From Heterotrichella gracilis (taxonomy: Eukaryota; Sar; Xanthophyceae; Tribonematales; Xanthonemataceae), in NCBI GenBank assembly GCA_032358255.1, contig JAULBX010003555.1, forward strand, positions 62,001-126,000: a stretch of DNA of 64,000 nt, read 5' to 3'. Of the stretch, positions 35,340 through 46,000 are shown one piece after another (the first letter of the stretch is position 1; every line of letters starts with the position of its first letter). A program made the translations under genes and the position numbers. The notes beneath the pieces are model-generated. The model saw nothing but the letters and a program-made list of their open reading frames with translations. It was not told the DNA's origin and searched no databases.

Positions 35340-36473
35340 AGTGCGTTGGCTAGGCGCTGCCCAGCTTCACCCTGCTGCTGCTGCTATATTTTGAAAACGA
35401 CAGACGCCGCTTGAAAAGTGCGCTTGTATATATGCACTGTTCGTACGCAGCTATATATGTCCCCCGGCAATGGTTTTGGGTTGGCAGGTGCGCGCTGAGT
35501 TCCCACCGACACTACTTAGTAATAATGCCCAACAGATGGCCTGGTGGCTCGTCAGTAAGCACTGCAGGTATACGACTGTCACAGCAAGGACGTCTGTGAA
35601 CCAGATCGGTTGCTTCTATAGCTATCAGCGACGATGCCTGGGTTAACCTAGCCAACTGATGGGTGCGTGGTGGTGTCACCCCGTCCGCGAGTTACAATAC
35701 ACCCCCCTTGACCAATACGGTAGCCACAAAAAACTTGCTTTTCAAAGCTGTACGAAGTGCCGCAGGGCTGCCAAACCTTCACAATACTGCGCTGCTGAGA
35801 CTCGGCAACCCACAACTGATACCCGTATGTTAACTGGCCTGGATTGGCAATGCATGCATACAGTCACGTTGAGCACTTTTGCCTTCGCCCAAACTACTGC
35901 TGCTGCAGCAGGCGTCTTTGCGAGTGATTTCGAACTTTGATATATGGTTGGTGAGAGCTTGACATAGAAGACTTGTCCAGCTCAGCCAACTTCGTCGTCA
36001 GCGGGCGCCACCACAAGCACACCCACAAATACCCTCCAACGGGCACAAAACAAGGGGTGCGCAACTTATGGCACATTGGTGTGACTCGCAGTGGTGCTAA
36101 ATTTTCAGAGCTATTCTTCAGCGTTGAGTAAGACCGGTACTCGATTCATTGCAGACAAAACAAATCCACAGAGCTGTACAGGGGGTTCCCCAACCCGACA
36201 TTTTTTCCTATGCTTTGCTGAGTTCTCAGGCTTCCGTTGGTGCTGTCATTTCTTACAGGGCTACTGCAACTGTTGGGCACTGGTGCATAGGGGAAGAAGG
36301 GTCACGTTGCCGGGAGCCACCTTCCAGCATGGCTGCCACAGACAGAACACACCAACAGCCAACAGACATAGAGTCTCATAAGCACACTCACCTGTGACAA
36401 AGCAGCACCACAGCGCCAACGACATTCTTTCCTGTGACGGGGCACCCCAGGCGAGCAGCAAGCATCCAGTGTC
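35340..36473. promoter_or_regulatory. Divergent promoter region (malic enzyme / PRA1-like)
   Basis: About 1.1 kb between two outward-facing ATG codons, so it should hold both promoters and leaders. Open frames of 60-96 codons exist on both strands but show no domain. A TGCATGCA palindrome lies near 35848. No core promoter element is assigned. Confidence 0.5.
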
Positions 36474-38995
36474 ATGCTGTTCCAGCGCGGCTATGAGTTC
36501 CGCAAGAGCCCGCTGTCCCATGCTGTGCCCCTCGAGGGAACAGACACTGTCATGGGCCTGAGGACGCTCGAGAGGCAGCAGCGGAACGCCGCGATCCTAG
36601 AGCCAGTTTCCCTCCCCTCCCCTGCCCGCCCATCGCACCCCTCCTCCTACACCTACAAGGGGAAGAGGATACTGGAAGTCACGCAGGAGGACCTGACGCA
36701 GCCGCCTAAGCCATGGCTGCTGATGTGGAGGCAAGGGGAGGGGGAGGGTGCAGGGAGCGCATACAACATCCCCGCCAGCCTGGAGGTGGCCAGGGAGAGG
36801 GCAGAGGAGAACGTGGTGTTCTTCCTGGTGCGCCAGGCCTAAACCCTAAGCAGCAAACCCTATGCATGGATCTTTGCTCACCCAAGGACTTTGTGACTGA
36901 TGTTGCTTCTCCATTTGCAAGCATCTGTTTGATCCAGCACAGCCTTCCACATGCATGGTGCACTGGGTGGGTGCTGGTATTGCCTCGTTGACCCACTCCT
37001 AGTAATTTGTTGGTCGGCAATATGGCAACAACCACCACCCTCGTGCCACTATTCCAGTGCAGCAAGGGCCATGCGCTGTCCATGATTCCAGAATCATGAA
37101 TTCTGTGCAACCGGCTGTGCATCTTGATGTGTGCATGTCTGCATCGCTTCCCGCCACTATCAATCAACCCCGCGAACTGAAAGGCACCATAGTCGTGTTG
37201 TTTGTAGTGTCTGATGCAATTGCTTACTGTTTTGCAGGGCAACTACCTGCGCATCGCTCTGGCGGTCCTCCTACTTTTTGCGTACGTGGCATTCACCCCC
37301 TTGCCTGCAACCATGATATGATAGCGGGCGCAACGCATCGCACATGGATCTTATGAAATCTGTAATGCACATGTGTCGCATTCCACCCGTCATCACCATG
37401 ATCAATTGCATCGGCCCTTGGCTTTTGTCGCCATGTGTGCCCACCTATCACAACCTTGCATCGCTTCCACTAGCATGCAAATCTACTTACCGGTGTGCAC
37501 CTGCATGTGCTGATCGCAGCCCTGGCTGTTTCACCTGAACCCTATCAAAACCCTGGTTAACCCTTGGCAGGGTTTGGCGCCCGCTGGCGCTGGTTGGCCT
37601 GTCCTACTGTGGATTGGTCAGCGTGTGGCTGCTGCCCAAGTTGAAGGTGCTAAGTCAGGGAGACCAGGTAAGCACACACCAAACCCAGTCGAGAGAGGCC
37701 TGCTCATGGGCAGTGCCACTTCACACCTTGCTGCAACATGGTGCGGCATGCACAGCCATGCGTGTGAGTGGTTTGGAGATTGCATTGCCAGGGCTGGCTA
37801 CAGGCTGTCTAATGGCACTTTCCATTGAATGGAGGTTAATGATAATTTTGCATGCAAAGGCTTGCTTGGGCTCATTTTCATTGTGCAGGCGGAACATTGC
37901 CCTGGGTCCGCCACGCCATTGTACATGATCCAAATCCCAAATTAATACATCAGCGCGCTAGCATGCTGCGGAGCAACATGCACCCCAGCCGCCACACCAT
38001 CACACACCAGCATCCCCGTCTTGCTGGTGCGGGCAAGACACACCAGCCCGCACTGGTGGGCCGTGTGGCCCACACAGGCACGGTCTGCACCCCGCCATCA
38101 CAACCTAAACGCTACCCTCCCCCATAACCACCCCTGCAGGTGGATTTCCACCACCCACACCCTTCGACCAGAAACCCTAAGCCCTAAATCCTGATTCCTC
38201 TTATAACCGCCGCTGCAGGTGGATACCACCACCCGCACCCTAGACCAGAAACCCCAAACCCTAAACTCGTAATCCTGACTCCCCATTGTCACCACCCCTT
38301 GTAGGTTGATACCACCACCGGCACCCTGGCCACCCTCGCCTCCATGTCTGTCTGGCTGGTGACGATGTACACCAGGTGCACAGGGGTCATCTGGAGGAGC
38401 CTGGTGAGCAGCGGGCTGGGGGTGCTGGTGCACGCGGGCACGCGCAGGGCGCAGGGGGAGTATCGGTACAAGGGGAGGGCGCCGCTGGGGCACAGCCTGA
38501 TGGCGGTGCTGGGGATGAAGGTGGGTGGTGGTGGTGTGGTGGTGTAGTGTAGGGGAGGGGGTGCAGGTGGGAAGCATGGGCCGTGATTCACATTGCCGTG
38601 ACAGCGCTGCATGGGCTGCCCTCCTTGTGTTCATGAAGGAACAGCAAGGGATGCGCATAGGAGGATGGCAACATGGACAAGTGAAACGGTTCCCCAAGGT
38701 GCAAGACTCAGGGTTGTGCATGCAAGCCTCATGCGTACCCCTCCCATACACGCCCTTTTCTACACCCAAGCCTCGCGTGTCCCCCCTCCCTTTTAACGCC
38801 CCCTTCCCCACTTGAATGCAGCCGCCCGCAGTCCCGGGGAGCGACCCCACCCTGATGTTCCAGCAGCTGTACAGCGCCGCCAGGGTGTGGACCACGCTGG
38901 GGTGGCGATACGCAAAGGCAGGGGCGGCATCAATGTACTACGGCCTGGTGGACGAGGTGCACATGTGGAAAGTGCGCGCAGGCAGATACGTGTAA
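36474..38995 (+). CDS. PRA1-like (prenylated Rab acceptor) membrane protein
   Basis: Likely a membrane protein that binds prenylated Rab GTPases and acts in ER-Golgi traffic. Five exons (36474-36827, 37238-37281, 37571-37667, 38305-38520, 38822-38995) join in phase to 294 residues. The PRA1-type core spans about residues 105-200: AEENVVFFLGNYLRIALAVL, then VWRPLALVGLSYCGLVSVWL, then TLASMSVWLVTMYTRC, then LVSSGLGVLVHAGTRR, i.e. two pairs of hydrophobic segments. The N-terminal 105 residues are soluble, and the C-terminal 58-residue exon is amphipathic with no known motif, making the protein longer than typical plant PRA1 (about 200 residues). Assignment rests on hydropathy pattern and position of the GNY motif, so it is probable rather than certain. 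Confidence 0.7.
38120..38330 (+). repeat. Three-copy array of the 5' edge of PRA1-like exon 4
   Basis: Acceptor plus the bases encoding VDTTTGTLA at the true exon (38305) are preceded by two copies at about 38125-38160 and 38205-38240. The extra copies keep a CTGCAG acceptor and start GTGGATTTCCACC and GTGGATACCACC. Period is about 82-87 bases. The spacers hold AAACCCTAAGCCCTAAATCC-type telomere-like sequence. Confidence 0.9.
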
Positions 38996-40059
38996 CTAGC
39001 CCTACGCTAGGGCTTTCAGGTGCCAATGGGCATTTAAGCAAGTGCAATGGGCTGCTCGGTTGTGAGGATATCACCCCTTGGACGAGGGAAGAAGGACTTT
39101 TTGCTGCCTGTTGCTGCGGCTCTTTACAGCGGTGCTAGATATAGGACATACACCCTGGTTTTTCTAGAGAAGACAAGCTTGGCGCAAACGGCAGGGCTGA
39201 AAAAAGTGATTGGGTTGTATTTTTCAAATAATGCACACTCTGGAGAGGAATTACCAAGCAGTTCAGAGTACTTTTTTCTTTTCCGTTGCAGTTGTGGAGT
39301 ACAACGCGGAGTACAACGCAACGATGTAGGGGGAAATAGCCGTGATCTTGATTTTTGGAGGTTGTGTGTTGATGCAATTTACCACGTCCTTTTTTGAGCC
39401 CTTGCGTAGATTACAATAGACCACCACGCCTTGTGCCATAGGGTGGGTGCGGCATGCCCGCTGACAAGCTGATGGTCAGATAGTAGTGCCCCACCTGTTT
39501 TCCAGTCCCATTCAAATTGAATTAGACAATCACAGAGTCCCAGAGCAGTCACTGGGTTGCAGTAAAACTTCAACTGCGGATTGAGATATGACCTGTCACC
39601 ATTGACGTTAATTCTGGTGCGTCGGTGCTTTATGGGCTGGTAACGTTTGCCACGACTAACACCACTTTTTATAATGCAGTGGTCCTTTTTTTGTTTGCAT
39701 GCATGTGCCATCTGGGGTCCATGTTAGCGGGTTTACCCCTGGACACTTCCATAAACCCTCATGTGGTATTGGGGACTGGTGCAAATACTTGTACTGTGCA
39801 TCACCATAGCCTGTGTTCTAGTCAACAGCTGAAAGGTCAAGGCCGCTTCTTCCACATAGCAAACAAGAAGCGGCAGTTCGGCACCTGGTGCTCAAACAGC
39901 CTTAAGCAAAATTCGTAGTTGAACAACTGAGGGAGTAAGCGGTCAGAGCCAGTACAGTCAATACCACACCATTCAAAGCAGCATCTTCTGGGCTAGCTTG
40001 CCAGACCTGGTACAATATACGCTGGAAAGTCGCTTGTGTGGGTGGGTTGTGACACCATC
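38996..40059. other. Intergenic region upstream of the fibrillin gene
   Basis: No gene is firmly supported. A 110-codon minus-strand frame at 39379-39711 (containing CDCLIQFEWDWKTGGALLSD) looks protein-like and could be a fragment of a mobile-element gene or an isolated exon, but no family is recognised. The distal part should contain the fibrillin promoter. Confidence 0.4.
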
Positions 40060-42309
40060 ATGGGCGTTATGCATGCAGCGACACTACAGCTCTCGCCCAT
40101 GCTGACAGGTTGTAGTTCAAGTACTTTGAGAAGGAGCTCCTTTCATCCTTTCACCTCAGGACGCGTGCTCTGCACGAAATCCAGCAGGCTTTATTGTGGG
40201 CAGGTGGGCATGCATTTCAATATGAATGCATGCATTCCATGCATGCGCCTATCGTCACTTGCGGGTGCATGCAAAGGTTGCGTGGCCTGTTTACATTGCT
40301 ACAACACCAATCCCACTCTTTTAGCTGTTAACCAGTCGAGTTGACGTACGTGTTGCCAACAGGATCGCCCCTTGGCCAGGCATGTGGCGAAGTGCAGTGC
40401 GTCTGACCCAACGGTGAGTTTGTGCCAGGTTTATAACTACCCAGGTATCTACTCGTGTGTTCAGATAACTGCCGTCAGCATGTATGTCTTGTCCACTCTC
40501 AGGGCTATGTGTGTGTGGTATGCAAAGGGCTCTGTGAACCACACACGCTGTCTCACTGTAGCACCCAAACAAGCACGGCACCACAGTTGGATACGTCTCT
40601 GCCTTGCACCAGTGCCCCAAAAAGCACTCAGCTAACTACCCCAGCGTGTCGCTGCAATTCCCTCGTAATGTTGAAATGTCCAAGTGCACCTGTTATCAAA
40701 TGCCTGTAATTGTGCCCTTGGTGTAGGGCGTGACTACTTCCCTTGCCAGTGGAAGTGCAGGGGAGGTCAAGGGCCAGCTGCTGGCAGCTGTGGAGGGGAT
40801 CAACCGGGGCATCTTCGGGGTACAGGTACGCAAACACTCACAAACAGGGACTGGCACCTGCCCACTGACCAAACCCAATACTCCAATAAACCCTAAAGGG
40901 ATCTGAACCACGCCCACTTTGGTCGCTGGAATCAAAGATTGGCAAAGTTGGATTTTGAACTTATGCAGCAATCTGCGTCCACTGATTGCTGTAGCATGAG
41001 GGAGTTGAGCCTGGTGAGCCATGCTAGGGTTTGCGCGACGACACCGAGCCCATGCCCAAACGCACACACCCTACTGCTGCATGTGGTCCTGCTGCGTGGG
41101 CCAAGGGGAGCATGTGCAAGCCAACCACGTGGGCCAAGGGGAGCTTGTGTGGTGCAGGCAGCCAAGGCCAAGGAGATTGCCTCCCTGGTTGAGCGGCTGG
41201 AGGCGCTCAACCCCCTTGCCTCCCCCACCCAGCACCTGGACCAGGTGGCGGGCACGTGGCGCCTGCTCTACTCCACAGTCACGATACAGGTGGGTGGCTG
41301 GGTGGCGGTGGTGGTGGTGGGTATGGGAGGCGTGTGGGTGCATCGTAATGATAAGCAATGGGAGATGTTTGCTGGTCACTCGCATCTATGATGCCGGTTT
41401 TACCAGAACAACAGTGCGCTGCGAATGGTGTGGGTAGCAAGCATGTATGCACCACCACAGGACTTAGCATGCAAAGCGGTAGACCTTTGCCCATTTATGC
41501 TGCCAACGCAAATTTTGTGGTTTTTAATCAGATATTTCATTTCATTGATATTGTTACACCTTGCAGGGCTCCAAGCGCACCAAGCTTGGGCTGAGGGAGT
41601 TCATCAGCCTGGGGGACTTCCTGCAAATAATAGACATTGAGAAGCAGCAAGCGGTAAGAGCGTGCACACAGTTGTCTGCAATGTGCACATGCAGTAGCAC
41701 GCGCCACTGGAGCCCATTTCGCGGCACCATAGGCTGTTTGAGTACCTCCACTTTTTCTCCCCGTCACTTCCACAATGCTTTATACTTTTTTTTGAGGTGC
41801 TGCAGGCATTAGCCATGTAACCCATCCAGTCTTATCCATCCAGCAGAATTTTGCATCTGTTAACAACTTACGCAGGGAGTTATCTGCTTCCACCATTCAT
41901 CGCTATGAATAGAATAATTTTGCAGCATCAAAATAATGCCCTGCGCGCCATCCATGCCTGCTACCATAGGCTACTAGGTACTGGCTCATCCCACACTCCA
42001 CCCCATGTCCTTCAGGTGAACGAGGTGTCCTTCAACGTCACTGGCTTCGGCATGCTGAATGGCAAGCTGTCCATTTTGGCCGGGTACCAGGTGGCGTCCC
42101 CCACCAGAGTGGACATCACCTTTGAGCAGTCGACCCTGAAACCCGACCAGCTGCAGAGGCTCTTTGAGAAGAACTATGACCTTCTCCTGGCGGTTTTCAA
42201 CCCCGAGGGGTGGCTGGAGATCACGTTTGTGGACGACACCATGCGGGTGGGGCGGGACGACAAGGGGAACGTGTTTGTGTTGGAGCGGTGGGGGGGGGAG
42301 GGGCAGTGA
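40060..42309 (+). CDS. Plastid lipid-associated protein (PAP/fibrillin)
   Basis: Lipid-binding protein of plastoglobules and thylakoids. Six exons, all phase 0 (40060-40203, 40363-40413, 40727-40825, 41158-41289, 41567-41653, 42016-42309), give 268 residues. The first two exons encode a Ser/Arg-rich transit peptide ([20 protein letters not shown], then [13 protein letters not shown]). The PAP domain follows: [14 protein letters not shown], then [10 protein letters not shown], then [13 protein letters not shown], then [20 protein letters not shown] and the closing lipocalin-like segment [20 protein letters not shown] followed by NVFVLERW, the characteristic PAP C terminus. ATG 40069 is an alternative start. 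A short duplicated block sits just before the exon 4 acceptor. Confidence 0.93.
41096..41153 (+). repeat. Short direct repeat at the fibrillin exon 4 acceptor
   Basis: GTGGGCCAAGGGGAGC occurs twice, about 33 bases apart, immediately upstream of the acceptor at 41157. The second copy forms the run-in to the splice site. It is smaller than the exon-edge arrays and does not include coding bases. Confidence 0.7.
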
Positions 42310-42542
42310 AGGGGGGCGGGTCCACAGCCATGCAGGTCACAGCATGACATTACATCTAGGGTTAAGTGTTTGGTATCAGATCGAAGACAATAAATGGCAG
42401 CATTACTGTCTTTGTTCTACTCACGAGTGCCAATATTGTGGTGGTGGTGATGCCCCTACTACATTGGCAGCATTGTAGGTAGCAATGAATATGGTATCCA
42501 CTCTTGCCAAGATGGTTTCAGCAGCAATTTTCAGCGAGGCTT
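42310..42542. other. Short convergent spacer after fibrillin
   Basis: This contains the 3' flank of the fibrillin gene and of the small minus-strand gene. Nothing else is recognised. Confidence 0.4.
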
Positions 42543-42990
42543 TCAAACGCCGTCTAGTTCAATGGGTACATACAATTTATGGGGTGGAACGTGCGGCAAA
42601 TCGACAACCTGTGTCTTTGACAACAAATTGCTGGTGGTTGTCCACCATAGCGACGTCAACATTACCACAGGCCAGGTTGGGTAGAACCTTGTCTTGGGCA
42701 GTGTTTCCCAGAACCCTTGTAAGACCCTCCTGAGGGCTTCAGCCAGCCGAAGGGGCAGGTCCATTTTGCTGACCAACTCTTCCCCCTGGAGGCGGGATAC
42801 AGCGGGGCCGCCCCCCACCGTTCAGAACGGCGGCAAGTGTCCCGGCACTTTTTTCCGCGACCATAAAACCCCAAAACCAGGTACAAAGCGCGACAATTGC
42901 CATACAGCTGGTAACCACGCTGCACTTGTAGACCCTCTTCTCTCCCTGTACTTGACTTCCATGTAGCTCGGGCAAACGGCACCTCGCCAT
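42543..42990 (-). CDS. Small predicted membrane protein (apparent frame slip in a G run)
   Basis: ATG at 42990 begins a frame with a clear membrane segment (SVVTSCMAIVALCTWFWGFM). Near 42815, within a run of six G (minus strand), the coding pattern shifts to another frame, which continues without a stop to 42543: EELVSKMDLPLRLAEALRRV, then FYPTWPVVMLTSLWW, ending PIELDGV. A one-base homopolymer miscount would give a single protein of about 148 residues. Without it the first frame ends at 42739. No family is recognised. The start lies only 10 bases from the TCP11 ATG on the other strand, so the two transcripts must overlap or share a very compact promoter. Confidence 0.45.
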
Positions 42991-43000
42991 AACGCTTACT

Positions 43001-46000
43001 ATGGCGCTGATGGCGCCCCCCCCTTGCTCAGTGCTTCACGTCCCAGTGGAAATATTGGGCAGCGTCTCCCCGCTACCGGAGTCCGTAAGGGCCAAATGGG
43101 AAGCGTGGGACTTCACCAAGCCTTCCAGCCTGAAAGAACCTGTTTTGCTGGACGACATTGAGGCAAAACTAAGGGCCGCTGAGCGCAAGAGACAGGTGGG
43201 TCTGCCCGAAACGCTGCTTGGCAATGTACCACGGGAATGCTTACCCAGCTGTGTAGTCACTTGCCAGGTCTAGCCACTGAGGCTACCTCTCTCCTGTTAT
43301 GTTTCTGTGGGTCAGTTCCTAGTCCCTGGATCACTTTTTTCCGTCCGTGTGCCTGGCTTTTGAGCCCTGCCCTTCACACCCACTGTATACAAAAGAACCC
43401 ACACATTCCTCCAGGAGCACCACACCAACCTAGCTGAGAAGGCGCGGAGCCTCGGCACCCCAAAACGCCAGGTTTCAGAGACTGGTTCCCGCGCCGAGAG
43501 GTCAAAGAGGCTCGAGGTAAGCCTTGCTAGCAGGGTTAGCCCATGGTGCACTTGCCCACTGGCTCTCACAGATGCCCGCCAATGCCCGGCCGATTGAAAG
43601 GCCCGCCATTGCGTTACCTAACCCCCATGTGTGGCGTTACTAGTGGTGTTGTGCGTGCTCACGGTGCCATTGCAGCCCGATTGCCGCAGTTTGCTCCACC
43701 CACCGTGCGTCGTAACCTTCATTCCCCCTTGCCCTCCTCGCGAGCCACAACCCTTGGAGGCCACAAAACCCTTCTAAACCAACCTGTTTCTCTGGCCGCA
43801 GGACAAGTTGGCTGCTGCTCAGGCAAACCGCGAGCTCACCTTGAACGCCGTGCGCACCAAAGCAGCTGCGAGTGCAGTCAAGCAGGAAGAGGTGCGGTGT
43901 GTGGGTTGTGTGGCACTCACCTTGTGTGTAGTACCCACTTGCGCACGCTCGGGCCCCACACCCCATACCCTACAGCGCGCCTCACCAGCATCGAGATACC
44001 ACGTTAGTACCACTTCGTAGTTGCGCGGTCCTCTGGTGGTTTTTGTGTTTGCGTTAAAATCGACCACGTGGTTGCTGACTAGTGCAAAAGCCACGAGCCA
44101 GGTGCCTTCGGGCAACTTGAAGCGACAGGTGAATCTGCAACACCTTCTGACACGCCTGCACATAAGGACGCACCAGTCACGCCTTTCAGAGGCGTTCGCT
44201 CGACTTCCAAGGGCCTAGTCCTGTACAAGGTTGCCTGTGTGCCTGTACATACCTGTCTCAGTGCCCCCTTACAACACAAGACAAAACTTTGCATGCAACC
44301 CCCCCACAACCCACAACCCACCGCCTCACCCTCACCCATCCTACATCCTTGTACCCCTGCTTCAGTCCTTCGCGCCGTGACACTACCCCGACCCCAGTCC
44401 CACACCCTTGTCAGGGTGTCCCACCCCGCCTGCAAACCCTCGCTTAGGGTGTCACCCACCCATTGCCCTCACACCCTACGAACCTCCCACACTACAGGCG
44501 GTCGGCAAGTACGAGGCCCGCCAAGCGCAGCTGGCAGCCAAGATCCTGCGCCAGCTGGCAGCTGCCGAGCGCCGCCGCCAGGCCCTGCGCAGCGCGGCAC
44601 TCGAGCGCCTGACGGCAAACCACGCGGGCGCCGCCACCCGCCTGGCCGCTGCGCGCACCCGCGAGCAGCAGCAGCGCGTCCTCCTTGAGGCGCAGCTGAC
44701 CTCCAAGATGGAGCAGGTGCGATACCCGGGGCAGCGCATATGTAGGGCGGCATGCAGGGCCCATACCCCCCTATGTTGGTGCACTACCTGCAGGGCTGCA
44801 GCCATATGTGCTGTGACGAAAATACAACATGGGGGCAGCAAAGCTACTTGTGTTGTAAAAAGTTAGTTTCTGGGAATAGACCCGAAGGGCATGTTTGCAT
44901 AAAAGCTTCTGCTTCAAAAAAAGAAAACAATTTTAATAAATTTTACCATGCACAAACTGAGAGCCCCTGTGTGTTCCCAATCACAGGCAGATGCGGTGCG
45001 TGAGGCGCGACTGGGCGCCACATCTGCACGCGCAGGCCAGGCTGTGGCCCGCGCCAAGCAGGTGGGTGCTGAGCAGCGGCTGGCAAACGAGTTGGCCGCC
45101 ACGGGCCGCCACGTGGCGCTGTTGGAGCGGCTGGAGAGGGCCACCCTGGCACGCAAGGAGGGGCTGGAGGCGCTGCTGGCCAGCCACCGGGAGGTAAGGG
45201 ATTACCATAGGGTCTCGGGGCAACCATGGAAATTGCATCAACGTTTCTGCGTCTGAAAATGAGCACACAGGACAAAAAACAGAAATTGCTTCTTATTTCT
45301 GCTTTCAAAGGGAAAGTGTATTGGAGTGGAGCTTGCATGTGTCGTGCTTGCTTCTAAACGTGTGGATGTGGCCTTCACATGACAATTTGCATGCAGCGCT
45401 TGCACAACCCTGCGCACCTTGGGGACTCTCATCGTTCCCTCCCCGCTCATGCCCCCCTCCTTTCCCCCCTGCAGAAGGCCGCCGATGGCTTCCTCCCGCG
45501 CCGCGCCTCTGCCCGTGCCCACCTGCGCCGCCAGGCCAGCTCCCGCCGCCTGCAGCGCCACTGGCGCGCCTTCTGCAGCCAGCGCAAGACCACGCGCCAG
45601 CTGGCAGTGGAGTTTGTGCGCACAGGCATCCCGGACGTGGCGCTGGTGCGTGGTACAATTTTTCGCATGGTTATACCATTATGTGTTAAATGTCACTATT
45701 TGCCATGCGTGGCGCGATTTATGCATATTATCGTATAATTTCACTGTTTTACGTGCGTGGCACCTCTGTAGTAGATCGCGCGTGCTGCGGGAGCACCTAT
45801 TGGACTCCAGGCATCACCAGTTCACCGTACCACGCATGAGCATTGCAACTGCACAGGGTGTATTTGGACGCTGCACAACTAAACCCCTACACCAATTGCA
45901 TTCCCAGGATGCTTGCATGCATGTGTACCGCATCCTCCCCTCCCCACCCTTGACATCGCCCCCTCACCCCCACCACAGGTGGAGTACACCCCACCGCCCT

